Source: Thermoanaerobacteraceae bacterium (lineage in GTDB: Bacteria > Bacillota > JADQBR01). From it: a stretch of 64,000 nucleotides of DNA. The stretch is from positions 30,523 to 94,522 of the forward strand of contig JACDOG010000009.1 in the NCBI GenBank assembly GCA_017656305.1. Direction: 5' to 3'. This document shows positions 47,121 to 55,884 of this stretch, piece by piece. Under the pieces are notes generated by a model. The model was not told the DNA's origin. It made no database searches and saw only the letters and a program-made list of their open reading frames with translations. The position numbers were made by a program, and so were the translations under genes. Positions within the stretch are counted from its first letter, which is position 1. Every line of letters begins with the position of its first letter.

Positions 47121-47831
47121 ATGAAACAAAAAGTGCCCTGGAACATACTGGACAGTTTGCTTGCTTTGGCCGTCATATCGGGGATTAGTTTAGGTGCGGG
47201 CAGTGTGGTGTTGCCGCTGTTGAATACTTTGATCGGTGTGTCCCCGGAGAATATACGGGTACAGTTTTTTGCGGGAAGTATTGTGCAGACGGCGTTAATT
47301 TTTCTTGTGATTTGTTACTACGTCTTAGTTAAATACAACGGTTCCTTCAAACACGTAGGATACGTGCCCAAACCCCTAGCGGATACTTTGTGGACAGCTC
47401 TGAAATGGGGTGTGGGAATTTTTCTGGCTGTATTTCTGAGCGGTATTGTTGTGGAACGCCTGGTACCCGGCCCCCAGGAAATGCAGCCCTTTGCCAAACT
47501 GGTCCTGGAGGCGGACAGCACAAGTGAGCTAATCCTGCCGTTTGTCATTGCTGTGATTATTGCGCCCCTGGGGGAAGAGACGTTTTTCCGGGGTTTTCTT
47601 TATCCTGCTTTTCGGCAGAGGGTAGGGATTGCCGGTGGTCTGGCCGCAACCGGACTTATTTTTGGTATCATGCATTTTGACCTGGTCCGGCTGCTGCCAT
47701 TAAGTATTGGCGGAGCGGGTTTGGCCTGGCTCTATGAGAAAACCGGGACGATCTATGCACCCGTTATGGCCCACGGTATCTGGAATGGCATCATGCTGTT
47801 GCTGCTGGTAGCTACAGCAAACGCCATGTAG
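47121..47831 (+). CDS. CPBP family intramembrane metalloprotease (first copy)
   Basis: 236 residues with about six to eight membrane helices. The three CPBP motifs are present: PLGEETFFRGFLYP (EExxxR), FGIMHFD and AHGIWNG, the Glu and His residues expected to bind zinc. ATG 47121 follows GGAGGAAGG. Such proteins process prenylated or other membrane substrates; function here is unknown. It is followed 13 bases later by a second CPBP gene. Confidence 0.88.
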   Translation: MKQKVPWNILDSLLALAVISGISLGAGSVVLPLLNTLIGVSPENIRVQFFAGSIVQTALIFLVICYYVLVKYNGSFKHVGYVPKPLADTLWTALKWGVGIFLAVFLSGIVVERLVPGPQEMQPFAKLVLEADSTSELILPFVIAVIIAPLGEETFFRGFLYPAFRQRVGIAGGLAATGLIFGIMHFDLVRLLPLSIGGAGLAWLYEKTGTIYAPVMAHGIWNGIMLLLLVATANAM

Positions 47832-47844
47832 GAGGGAAGCAACC

Positions 47845-48504
47845 ATTAAAGTACCGTTACCTCCCTGGAACTTAACAACTGTCATAGGAGTTTTACTGCT
47901 GAGGTTTGTCGGCGGGTACCTTTTTGGTAAATTATCAGGCTTTTACGGGCCACTGTCCCAGGAGTGGCTCAATATTTTTGACCGCTTGTGGCTGATTTTT
48001 TTGGTTGTGTATGTTATCAAAGTCAGGTACGGCAGCTACCGGCTTGCTTTCAGGAAGGCCGTCATTAATACGGTTATCGGAATTGCCGCCGGCGTCCTGC
48101 TGTTTGTGGTGGCGGAGGGATTGGAATACTTTTTGGGACAGTTTTTCGTGGTGGACAGTAATACCCACCCCCTGGTACGGTTGGCCAGCCGGGCCCAGTC
48201 TTTCCGGCAATTCGTGCTGCCCTTTTTTATCGGTGCAGTGTTGGCCCCGGTATCGGAGGAATTGTATTATCGGGGATTGGCGTATCCCGTTTTCAAGAAA
48301 AAATGGGGACTTGTCTTGGGACTGACGGTCAATGCGCTGTTTTTTGCCGTGTTTCATTTTCAAACGGTGTGGTTTTTGGAGATCCTGGTTGTGGCCTTTG
48401 CCCTGGGTTTGCTGTATGAACTGACAGGCTCCCTGTGGCCGCTCATTGTGGCCCACGGTATGGTGAATGGAGCCAGGCTGATGCTGATCTATTTCGGCAG
48501 CTGA
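47845..48504 (+). CDS. CPBP family intramembrane metalloprotease (second copy), likely ATT start
   Basis: 219 residues if started at ATT 47845 (M/IKVPLPPWNLTTVIGV). No ATG, GTG or TTG lies between the upstream gene and TTG 47986, which would remove the first membrane helix. A strong GGAGGG at 47831-47836 lies about 9 bases before the ATT. CPBP motifs: APVSEELYYRGLAYP, FFAVFHFQTVW and AHGMVNGARL. A paralogue of the preceding gene. The start is unusual; a mutation of ATG to ATT is the alternative explanation. Confidence 0.8.
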   Translation: MKVPLPPWNLTTVIGVLLLRFVGGYLFGKLSGFYGPLSQEWLNIFDRLWLIFLVVYVIKVRYGSYRLAFRKAVINTVIGIAAGVLLFVVAEGLEYFLGQFFVVDSNTHPLVRLASRAQSFRQFVLPFFIGAVLAPVSEELYYRGLAYPVFKKKWGLVLGLTVNALFFAVFHFQTVWFLEILVVAFALGLLYELTGSLWPLIVAHGMVNGARLMLIYFGS

Positions 48505-48539
48505 CCCGGCACTCGGGAAATTCCCGTACCGGTTTTTTA
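48504..48539 (+). terminator. Intrinsic terminator of the CPBP gene pair
   Basis: ACC-(C)-GG...CGGGAA pairs with TTCCCG...CCGGT, followed by TTTTTT, in the gap to the convergent minus-strand gene. Confidence 0.7.
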
Positions 48540-49649
48540 GTTTACAAAGACGTCTTCGGTACAATCTTTAAGCTCCCTGACCTGGAAGGCGGGGTGGGGG
48601 TTGGCAAGATAATAACGTTTACCGTTGAACACCAGCTTATCCTTTATTCTTTCCAAAAAGGGAACTTTGTCCATACCTTTGAGAATGTTGATCCTGTTAT
48701 TTTCCACCTGGTAAACAATGTCCCTGTTGGTGGCAGCCTGGGGTTCTTTTAGGGAGACAAAATAATTGTTTTCTTCCTGCAGGCTAAAGCTGTATTCAAT
48801 GGGATGTTTTTCCCCTCGCGGAAAGATTAACAGCTGGACGGACACGGAACCGTTAGCCGGGAGCAGGTGCCAGTAAGTAAAGCCCAACGGAATATTCACA
48901 TTTCGTTTTATGGGAACCGGTTTTTTAGTTATTTCATCTTCGGGAAAGGTTATCGAGATTTCGCCAAAACCCAAAAACACGTTTTTTTCACCGGTATTTA
49001 GACGGCAGTAGCAGTAAAAATCATCAAAGGAGAGCTCTTCCTTGAGCACTACCTGTCCCAGTGTATCACAGTCGGCATATACCCGGTCCTGCTTGCGGAT
49101 AACCACGTTTAGCCGCACCTGTTTTAAGATGGCCTTGACCGACACGTTGACGTAATTGGATAAAAAGGAGACACTGCGCAACTTGGTTGGCGGGGGAATG
49201 ATAGAACTTAACAGCTTATTGTTTAATGGGTTGATGGCGTTTTTTAACAGCTGGCGGAAAAAGAAAAAAATAACGAAGGCAACTGCCATGGGAACCAGAA
49301 ATACCAGCGAGTGCCACTGCCATGGCGGTCTATATGATAAAATTAACGTGGCGGACCAAAAGAGGATAGTGGCGCTGATGGTCAGGTCCATATAGCGTAC
49401 AATGGTTTTACTGGGACGGTCGGGAAGCAGGTACTGCATTTGGTATTTTTCTATCAGATTAAATATTTTTCCGGAAAGGTTTAGTTCTTCGCAGTAGGAT
49501 TCATCGGTCAGTTCTTCCAGGATGTCCTGTAGCCTTTCCACCCGGCGTTGAATTATTAAAGAAATAAAGATACCGACTGAACTCAACAGAGTTAATAGGC
49601 CGCCGGTAATATTCAGCAGTATGAAAATATATGCTGATGCATTAAACAT
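48537..49649 (-). CDS. Membrane protein of unknown function (370 aa)
   Basis: Two pairs of membrane helices: residues 4-30 (AYIFILLNITGGLLTLLS) and about 88-132 (ILFWSATLILSY ... FLVPMAVAFVIFFFF). The last 220 residues are soluble and look like beta-rich with lysine- and glutamate-rich loops. I do not recognise the family. GAGGTG precedes ATG 49649; it lies 10 bases downstream of another unknown gene, so the two likely form an operon. Confidence 0.65.
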   Translation of the reverse strand: MFNASAYIFILLNITGGLLTLLSSVGIFISLIIQRRVERLQDILEELTDESYCEELNLSGKIFNLIEKYQMQYLLPDRPSKTIVRYMDLTISATILFWSATLILSYRPPWQWHSLVFLVPMAVAFVIFFFFRQLLKNAINPLNNKLLSSIIPPPTKLRSVSFLSNYVNVSVKAILKQVRLNVVIRKQDRVYADCDTLGQVVLKEELSFDDFYCYCRLNTGEKNVFLGFGEISITFPEDEITKKPVPIKRNVNIPLGFTYWHLLPANGSVSVQLLIFPRGEKHPIEYSFSLQEENNYFVSLKEPQAATNRDIVYQVENNRINILKGMDKVPFLERIKDKLVFNGKRYYLANPHPAFQVRELKDCTEDVFVN

Positions 49650-49659
49650 GAGGTCACCT

Positions 49660-50268
49660 CTAAGTCTCCATGTTTTGTCGGATGTCCCTGGCCAGTTCCA
49701 GCAGGTTCTTTTGTGACTGCTCCTCGCATTTTAGTTCCACAATACGCAGGATATGCTGCAGTTTACTGGTATGCAGGCCGGCCCTGACTCCCAAGCGGCC
49801 CACGTTCATTATATAATTTAAGATTACCTCGGTAGCGTCAAAATATGATGCATCCAAAACGTAAATTAGTACGGGTTCCGTACAGTTGCAAAGATAGTTC
49901 CAAAACTTGGTAGTAAAGGGATAATCAATATTGAGTGCGTACCGGAGTAAATCTTCTACCTGCCCCCAGATTTGCTCGGTCAGGCGCCTTTGCGTTTGGT
50001 TGTCGAGCTGTAGCAAGTAATAGATAAACAGCTCATTGAGACCGGCATGCAGGTGTTCCGGGTAATGGAGGCGGATACACTGGCGCAGCCTGCAGATTAC
50101 TCGCAGCAGCGGAGAGGGTGCCGGTAAAGTTTCCTGCGACTGTTCTAGGTCGGATTTGTTTACTCTTTCCAGCTTATTCAAGTCAAGATAGAGCCTGCCG
50201 TTTGGTTTTACATTGTTGCTGTTTAGCAAATGCCGCACTTCTTTGACGAAACATTCCAGGGTTTCCAT
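49660..50268 (-). CDS. Soluble protein of unknown function (202 aa)
   Basis: Predicted mainly alpha-helical protein (LLRVICRLRQCIRLHYPEHL, NELFIYYLLQLDNQTQRRL) without signal peptide. ATG 50268 is 6 bases after AGGTG; ATG 50274 and GTG 50277 are upstream alternatives. It precedes the membrane protein gene by 10 bases. Family not recognised. Confidence 0.6.
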   Translation of the reverse strand: METLECFVKEVRHLLNSNNVKPNGRLYLDLNKLERVNKSDLEQSQETLPAPSPLLRVICRLRQCIRLHYPEHLHAGLNELFIYYLLQLDNQTQRRLTEQIWGQVEDLLRYALNIDYPFTTKFWNYLCNCTEPVLIYVLDASYFDATEVILNYIMNVGRLGVRAGLHTSKLQHILRIVELKCEEQSQKNLLELARDIRQNMET

Positions 50269-50613
50269 GGCCATCACCTGCCAAATCTAAAAAATTAACA
50301 TTGATTAGTTTACCTTGCTTATACGGAAGTTATACCCGGTTTACAAGTAAGAAATGCTAATAGTAGGTGGTGGATGGCGTGGCAAAGCTGCTGCAGCAGG
50401 TTCTCTGGAAGGCTACCGTGACTTCCAAATAGTTCTACCCGGAAAAAGGGTAATCATCCTCGTAGTAGAAGATAATTGGTGGTCGCGGTTTATCGTAAAG
50501 GTTTATGTAGCCGATGCAGGGCAGAGCCAGCAATTTCAATCCGGTGTTACCTATAATGCGAAGCTGGCTTTGTAAGTACCAGGATATTTACCCGGAATAT
50601 GTATACATAGGGG
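50269..50613. other. Intergenic region between the unknown minus-strand pair and the rRNA methyltransferase gene
   Basis: Holds the promoters of both directions in principle and a short open frame (50354-50575) listed separately. No terminator, tRNA or riboswitch seen. Confidence 0.4.
50354..50575 (+). CDS. Doubtful small open reading frame (73 aa)
   Basis: Frame from ATG 50354 ending at 50575, 73 residues. The second half (VIILVVEDNWWSRFIVKVYV) looks protein-like and contains no stop-rich bias, but there is no clear ribosome binding site and I do not recognise the sequence. It may be a small unknown gene or the remnant of one. Confidence 0.25.
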   Translation: MLIVGGGWRGKAAAAGSLEGYRDFQIVLPGKRVIILVVEDNWWSRFIVKVYVADAGQSQQFQSGVTYNAKLAL

Positions 50614-51921
50614 GTGACGGTGGTTAAACCGCCTGTAAGCAAAGGACAGCAAGTCAAGTTGACGATAACCGACCTTACGCATGAAGGTGAAGGGGTGGGG
50701 CGTTACCAGGGGTTTACCCTGTTTGTACCCGGTGCCCTGCCCGGTGAAGAGGTCAGGGCAGTCGTAACGGAAGTGAAAACGAATTTCGGGAGAGCTGCTC
50801 TTGAGCGGGTGGACCGGTATACTTCTGCAAGAGTTACTCCAGTGTGCCGCCGGTATGACCAGTGCGGCGGCTGCCAGCTGCAGCATTTCCATTATCGGGA
50901 CCAACTGGCCTGGAAAAGGGCGTTTGTCCAAAACACCTTAAAAAGAATTGGCGGTATTGAAATGGAGGTCAAGCCCGTTCTGGGAATGGACCGGCCCTGG
51001 AATTACCGCAACAAAGTACAGTTTCATGTGGATACGTGGCGGGGAAAGCGGCAGTTAGGCTTTTACGTTCCGGGAACTCACCGTTTGGTCCCGGTCGAAG
51101 ACTGTTACCTGCTGCCGGAGCAGTTTCGGGACCTGATAGCGTATTTTAATGCCATTCTGGAAAATTACAGCCTTATCAAGCAGGTGTGGCTGCGTCGGAG
51201 CTTTGCCTACGGTGACCTCATGGTCGTTATTACTACCCGCGGTCCAAAATTGGATAAGCTGCCCGAGCAGATAATAGGGCATTTTGCAGCGGTCAAATCC
51301 GTGGCGGTGGTAGGCCCGCAAAATCAGGTAATAGCAGTCTCCGGGGAACAGCATATCAAAGAGAAGATAGGTAATCTGGACTTTTTGATTTCTCCTTTAT
51401 CGTTTTTTCAGGTCAATCCCGTGCAGACGGAAGTACTTTATAGCAAAGTGCGAGAATATGCTGCTTTGGAAGGGGAAGAAGTGCTGTGGGACCTTTATTG
51501 CGGGACCGGTACCATTGGACTATTCCTGGCTGACAGGTGCCAGGAGTTGATAGGGATTGAAGTGGTTGCGTCAGCGGTGGCAGACGCAGAAAAAAATGCC
51601 CGGTTGAACCGCATACCTAATGCCGTGTTTTACCGGGGGAAGACGGAAGACCTGTTGCCTAAATTATGGAAAGATACGCGGGAAAACGTTGTCATTTTAG
51701 ACCCGCCGCGCCGGGGGTGCCACAAAAGACTCCTAGAGTCCATACTGTGCTTTTTACCGGAACGCATAGTGTACGTATCCTGCAATCCTGCAACTTTAGC
51801 ACGTGATTTAAAAATTTTAGCCGGCGCGTACCGCATTTGCGAAGTGCAGCCTGTTGACATGTTCCCCCATACAGGGCACATCGAGTGCTTAGTATCGCTC
51901 AAAAGAAAACACAGTGAGTAA
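50614..51921 (+). CDS. rlmD: 23S rRNA (uracil-5-)-methyltransferase, RlmD/RumA-TrmA family
   Basis: Radical-free SAM-dependent RNA methyltransferase of 435 residues. N-terminal TRAM domain (VKLTITDLTHEGEGVGRY), a 4Fe-4S Cys cluster CRRYDQCGGCQLQ, SAM-binding DLYCGTGTIGLFLAD, and catalytic motifs LDPPRRGCH and VYVSCNPATLARDL. GTG 50614 is the first start in frame; GTG 50620 is a close alternative, as GGGGGTGA covers the region. It is followed by a terminator, then the AT-rich defence island begins. Confidence 0.93.
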   Translation: MTVVKPPVSKGQQVKLTITDLTHEGEGVGRYQGFTLFVPGALPGEEVRAVVTEVKTNFGRAALERVDRYTSARVTPVCRRYDQCGGCQLQHFHYRDQLAWKRAFVQNTLKRIGGIEMEVKPVLGMDRPWNYRNKVQFHVDTWRGKRQLGFYVPGTHRLVPVEDCYLLPEQFRDLIAYFNAILENYSLIKQVWLRRSFAYGDLMVVITTRGPKLDKLPEQIIGHFAAVKSVAVVGPQNQVIAVSGEQHIKEKIGNLDFLISPLSFFQVNPVQTEVLYSKVREYAALEGEEVLWDLYCGTGTIGLFLADRCQELIGIEVVASAVADAEKNARLNRIPNAVFYRGKTEDLLPKLWKDTRENVVILDPPRRGCHKRLLESILCFLPERIVYVSCNPATLARDLKILAGAYRICEVQPVDMFPHTGHIECLVSLKRKHSE

Positions 51922-51950
51922 AGCCTTGCAGTGCAAGGCTTTATTGGTTT
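51919..51950 (+). terminator. Terminator after rlmD, left edge of the AT-rich island
   Basis: TAAAGCCTTGC pairs perfectly with GCAAGGCTTTA (loop AGT); TTGGTTTTTT follows. It overlaps the rlmD stop codon. Confidence 0.8.
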
Positions 51951-52001
51951 TTTGGGGAATTGTATATGTTACCTTGGACGAGGGGAGAAAACACATGGAT
52001 G

Positions 52002-52030
52002 TTGTAAATATCTGTCTAATAAGATAGAAT
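52002..52030 (+). promoter_or_regulatory. Putative sigma-A promoter of the SEFIR gene
   Basis: Minus-35 TTGTAA (52002-52007), 17-base spacer, minus-10 TAGAAT (52025-52030), 43 bases before ATG 52073. Confidence 0.55.
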
Positions 52031-52072
52031 ATTGAAAAAATAGATTGATAAGTTGTGAGGTGATTAAAAATT

Positions 52073-53518
52073 ATGGAGAAAATACCTAAAGTTTTTATTT
52101 CCTATTCATGGACTACGCCACAACATGAAGAGTGGGTTATTGATTTAGCTACTCGGCTTTGCAATCATGGTGTTGATGTGGTTATTGATAAATGGAGTTT
52201 AAAAGAAGGACAAGATAAGTATGCTTTTATGGAGCAAATGGTTGTTGATGAGGGAATTGATAGAGTTCTGATTATATGTGATAAAGGATATATGGATAAA
52301 GCAAATGCACGAAAAGGTGGCGTGGGTGACGAGACAGCTATTATTTCGTCTGAAGTTTATAACAAGGCCCATCAAGAGAAATTTATACCCATTATTGCTG
52401 AAAAAGATTCAGATGGGAAGCCATATTTACCTGTTTTCATAAAATCTCGAATTTATATTGACCTCTCGGATGACACCTGTTATGAGCGTGAATATGAGAA
52501 ATTATTGAGAAACATATATAATCGGCCGAGTTTTCAAAAACCTTCAATCGGTAAACCGCCTGAGTGGTTGTTTGATGAAAAAATGCAACATTACAAAACA
52601 CGAGATACAATTAGACAACTAAAGGATGCCCAATATAGAAATCCTTCAAGGATAAATGGGTTAATTTCGCATTATACTGAAGCTTTTTGCGAAGAATTAG
52701 AACAATACCGGTTAAATGATGAAATTCTTAAGGATAAAAACATTGATGATGTCATTATAGAAAATATCGAGAATTTAAAAACAATGCGGGATAACTATAT
52801 TGAGTTTCTGGACATTGTGACTCAAAACCTTAGTTCTGTCGGAGATAAAATTGCCTCATTTTTTGAACAGGTATATAATTATTCCTTTGAAAATAAGAAG
52901 CAAGTTTACAATGAGTTGGAATTTGACCATTTTAGATTTTTAATATGGGAAATGTTTTTATTTTCTATTGTATACTTTTTGCGCAATGAAAAGTATGATG
53001 AAATAAAAGAAATGGTAAATAGAACCTATTTCTTAAAGGGAGACCACTATAATACAGAAAGTTATTCTTTTATCCAATTTAATCCATATATTCGTTCGAT
53101 AGATGAAATAAGGAATAAGAGATTAAACCTAAGGAAATATAGTCTTGCTGCTGATATATTAATCAGTAGAGAACGGTTGCCGATATTTAATAAATCAAGC
53201 ATTGTAGAAGCTGATGTTGTACTATGTCAATTGAGTTATATTTGGGGGCAAGCAGAAGATAAAGGTTGGGGTTTTTGGTGGTTCCCACGCACCTATGTGT
53301 ATAGTCGAGAAGGAAGAGTAGGTATATGGAAAAAGCTTGTGTCTAGAAGATTCTGTGAAAAAATTAAAATTTTGCTAAATGCAAAGAATATAGATGAAAT
53401 ACGTGAGGTTGCAAAAAATAATGATTTTGGTCATCAAATGAGATTTAATAGTTCATTTGAATATGCACCTTCTATTTGTGGAGTAATACGTCCAGAGGAT
53501 ATTGGATCAAAACCTTAA
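52073..53518 (+). CDS. SEFIR-domain (TIR-like) protein, probable immune effector
   Basis: 481 residues. Residues 4-155 form a SEFIR domain (KVFISYSWTTPQHEEWVIDL, GVDVVIDKWSLKEGQD, VLIICDKGYMDKANAR, FIPIIAE), a relative of TIR. Bacterial SEFIR proteins are linked to phage defence, probably by NAD depletion. Residues 180-460 are alpha-helical with no recognised family and may sense the trigger. The gene is AT-rich, has its own promoter and GAGGTG, and sits at the left edge of a restriction-modification island. No partner gene overlaps it, so it is likely a stand-alone system. Confidence 0.85.
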   Translation: MEKIPKVFISYSWTTPQHEEWVIDLATRLCNHGVDVVIDKWSLKEGQDKYAFMEQMVVDEGIDRVLIICDKGYMDKANARKGGVGDETAIISSEVYNKAHQEKFIPIIAEKDSDGKPYLPVFIKSRIYIDLSDDTCYEREYEKLLRNIYNRPSFQKPSIGKPPEWLFDEKMQHYKTRDTIRQLKDAQYRNPSRINGLISHYTEAFCEELEQYRLNDEILKDKNIDDVIIENIENLKTMRDNYIEFLDIVTQNLSSVGDKIASFFEQVYNYSFENKKQVYNELEFDHFRFLIWEMFLFSIVYFLRNEKYDEIKEMVNRTYFLKGDHYNTESYSFIQFNPYIRSIDEIRNKRLNLRKYSLAADILISRERLPIFNKSSIVEADVVLCQLSYIWGQAEDKGWGFWWFPRTYVYSREGRVGIWKKLVSRRFCEKIKILLNAKNIDEIREVAKNNDFGHQMRFNSSFEYAPSICGVIRPEDIGSKP

Positions 53519-53601
53519 TTGAAGTAAAAAGAAAAAACGGAGGTATTCCCTGAAAAAATAGTTAACAAGCCTTAAATTCAAATATTTCAACAGAAGTATC
53601 G
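53519..53601. other. AT-rich sequence before the group II intron remnant
   Basis: No gene. It may be degraded intron or its flank; no reverse transcriptase-like frame is present. Confidence 0.35.
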
Positions 53602-53674
53602 GAAAGCCGTATGCGGAAAACCGCACGTACGGTTTGATGAGGGGAGGGTGGTAGCCCCACCCCTTTACTCTGCG
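53602..53674 (+). mobile_element. 3'-end remnant of a group II intron (domains V and VI)
   Basis: A 34-nt hairpin at 53602-53635 matches group II domain V: AAGCCGTAT-GCGG, loop AAAA, CCGC-AC-GTACGGTT, with AGC triad, AC bulge and GNRA-like loop position. GATGAGGGGAGGGTGG and CCCCACCCCTTTACTCT (53635-53672) make domain VI and the usual intron 3' end. No 5' intron sequence or reverse transcriptase gene is present, so this is a truncated remnant. Sequence match is by memory of the domain V consensus, not by search. Confidence 0.85.
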
Positions 53675-53769
53675 TAGGTAAAGCTGCTTGTGGCAAGGGC
53701 GGAGGGTTTTGGAAGTATTTAGATATATTCTCTTTGACGAGTATAGAAAACACTGAAATTCAGATATAT

Positions 53770-53799
53770 GACTCGGCAAAAACGGTGCCGGGTCTTTTT
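53770..53799 (+). terminator. Intrinsic terminator downstream of the intron remnant
   Basis: GACTCGGCA pairs with TGCCGGGTC (one G-U), loop AAAACGG, followed by TTTTT. It may end the SEFIR transcript. Confidence 0.75.
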
Positions 53800-53865
53800 A
53801 TTATGAGATAATTACAATTAACAGTTGCAATAAAAAACAACAATATAAGTTAACAAAAAACAAAA

Positions 53866-53914
53866 AATAGGTTATAAAAAACCTATTGACAAACATAGTT
53901 GCCTGTGCTATATT
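53866..53914 (+). promoter_or_regulatory. Promoter with operator-like dyad upstream of the methyltransferase-specificity fusion
   Basis: Consensus minus-35 TTGACA (53886-53891), 17-base spacer, minus-10 TATATT (53909-53914). A perfect 8-base inverted repeat AATAGGTT (53866-53873) / AACCTATT (53880-53887) overlaps the minus-35 box, a good site for a repressor. No controller gene was seen nearby. Confidence 0.75.
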
Positions 53915-53953
53915 TTATTTAACGGAAGAAAATGGATTAAAGGAGGGACCGTT

Positions 53954-55828
53954 ATGGTAGATATGAATTCCATTACTGAAGTGACTTATAAAATCTCAGA
54001 TCACATGAGGGGAATAGTACGTCCGGAAGAAGCTAACCGCATTATACTTGGCATATTTACTATAAAATGGATAAACGATACCAAGGAGAGGTTCGGTTGG
54101 CATATTACCGGCAATTATTCGTGGGACGACATCAGAGTTCACAACGATGGAGTAAAGGGTTTCCTCATGTATGCTGCAAGAGGTTTAGAAGAAGACAACT
54201 ATATATTGAAAGGAATCTTTACGGATTATCTCTTTGAGAGATTACAGGACGTTGATGATGCAGCTGTTTGGATGGTTATTAACAATATTGACCGCCTGGA
54301 TTTGAATGACAATGAAGTCGCAGCTAGCTTTGTTGAGTGGTATATTAAGCAAAGTAACACTTGGGGTAACATCATGACAGAAAGCCAGTTTACTTCGCCA
54401 GATATCATTTCACAGCTGTTGGTTGAATTGGTAGATGTTAAGTCGAAGCAGAGCTTGTGCGATATATGTTCAGGTGTTGGAGGAACAGCTGTGGAAGCAG
54501 TGAAAATGAATCCTTCGCTCATGGTGTATGGTCAAGAGATAAATAAGAATGCATTTTATTTGAGTAAGATTAACCTTCTTTTGCATGGTCATTATGATTT
54601 TAGGATTGAACTGGGGGATGTAATAAAAGCACCGGCATTGGTAGAGAACGGTATGCTTATCAATTATGATGCTGTGGTAAGCGATTTGCCGTTTAATGTA
54701 TTTAAGTGGGGGTATGAAACAGCCGCAGCCGATAAATATGGCAGATTCAAGTATGGAGTTACACCATCTATGTCAAGCGACTGGGTGTTTATTCAACATG
54801 TCATTGCGGTTACCAAAGAGACAGGGATAGCAGCAGTAGTGACGTCACGCGGAAGCCTCGCAAAAACGACAGATGAGAAAATTCGTGCCGGTATTGTTGA
54901 AGACGATATCATAGAAGCAGTTATAGACCTGCCACATAAACTTTACGAGGGCACTTCTATACCGGTAAGCATTATCGTATTCAATAAGAATAAGCCAGCA
55001 GAACGCAGGAATAAGGTACTGATGATTGATGCATCAAATGAGTTTATTGCAAATAATCGCCGCACCAATACATTATCAGATGAACAGAAGCAAAAGTTGC
55101 TTTCGGTGTTTAGAAACGGTGAGGAAATCGAGAAATACAGCTCTTTTATTGATGTGGCTGAAATCAAAAAGAACGGGTATAAGCTCGGTACGATCAATTA
55201 CCTAAAAATCAACGCGTTGGCTGTAAAGATGAAAAACGCTGTGAAACTGAAGGACGTGACTAAAAGTATATTTCGTGGGGCTCAAATTAACTCGAAAGAA
55301 ATTGATGAGTTACAAAAAGCCCCAGATGCGGATTATTATCTATTAAATGTAGGCAATATTCAGGATGGGCAGATAGATATGAGTTCAATGGTCAAAATTG
55401 CACTTAAGAGCCAAAGATGGGCGTCATTCTACTTGCTTGAGCCAGGTGATGTGGTGATTTCGGCTCGTGGTTCAAGTATTAAAACTGCAGTGATTGATGA
55501 GGGTATGCCGCCTACGATTGTGGCAGGAAACTTAGTGTGTATCAGGGTTAACAGAAAGAAGGTTAATCCGTATTATCTAAAAATTTTTCTTGACAGCCCT
55601 GTAGGTCATACATTGCTTGAGGGTGTTCAGACTGGTAGTGTTATAAAGGTTTTGAACCCAAAGAATATTGAGGAGATACCGGTTCCGCTCATAGATATAG
55701 ATAAACAAAAAGAACTGGCTGATGCTTTTATAAGTGCAAAACAGCGATATATAGACATTGTGACTAGGGCTGAGCAGGAATTTGAAGCTACCCTTACAAA
55801 TATATATCAAAAAATGGGTGTGGAATAA
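53954..55828 (+). CDS. Fused type I-like DNA methyltransferase and specificity (M-S) protein with atypical motif IV
   Basis: 624 residues. Residues 1-400 resemble HsdM: SAM motif LCDICSGVGGTAVEA, then VVSDLPFNVFKW where the catalytic motif is normally NPPF/NPPY, and DLPHKLYEGTSIPVSIIVF. From about 410 a single HsdS-like target-recognition half with the helix KQKELADAFISAKQRYIDI. N-terminal helical HsdM-N-type region. AAAGGAGG precedes ATG 53954. The altered motif IV makes methylation uncertain; it may be a pseudo-methyltransferase with DNA specificity. It has its own strong promoter and ends 56 bases before hsdM. Confidence 0.8.
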   Translation: MVDMNSITEVTYKISDHMRGIVRPEEANRIILGIFTIKWINDTKERFGWHITGNYSWDDIRVHNDGVKGFLMYAARGLEEDNYILKGIFTDYLFERLQDVDDAAVWMVINNIDRLDLNDNEVAASFVEWYIKQSNTWGNIMTESQFTSPDIISQLLVELVDVKSKQSLCDICSGVGGTAVEAVKMNPSLMVYGQEINKNAFYLSKINLLLHGHYDFRIELGDVIKAPALVENGMLINYDAVVSDLPFNVFKWGYETAAADKYGRFKYGVTPSMSSDWVFIQHVIAVTKETGIAAVVTSRGSLAKTTDEKIRAGIVEDDIIEAVIDLPHKLYEGTSIPVSIIVFNKNKPAERRNKVLMIDASNEFIANNRRTNTLSDEQKQKLLSVFRNGEEIEKYSSFIDVAEIKKNGYKLGTINYLKINALAVKMKNAVKLKDVTKSIFRGAQINSKEIDELQKAPDADYYLLNVGNIQDGQIDMSSMVKIALKSQRWASFYLLEPGDVVISARGSSIKTAVIDEGMPPTIVAGNLVCIRVNRKKVNPYYLKIFLDSPVGHTLLEGVQTGSVIKVLNPKNIEEIPVPLIDIDKQKELADAFISAKQRYIDIVTRAEQEFEATLTNIYQKMGVE

Positions 55829-55884
55829 TAAAAAGTATTTTATATTGCAAAATTCAAAAAAATATTCAGTTTAGGAGGATTAAC

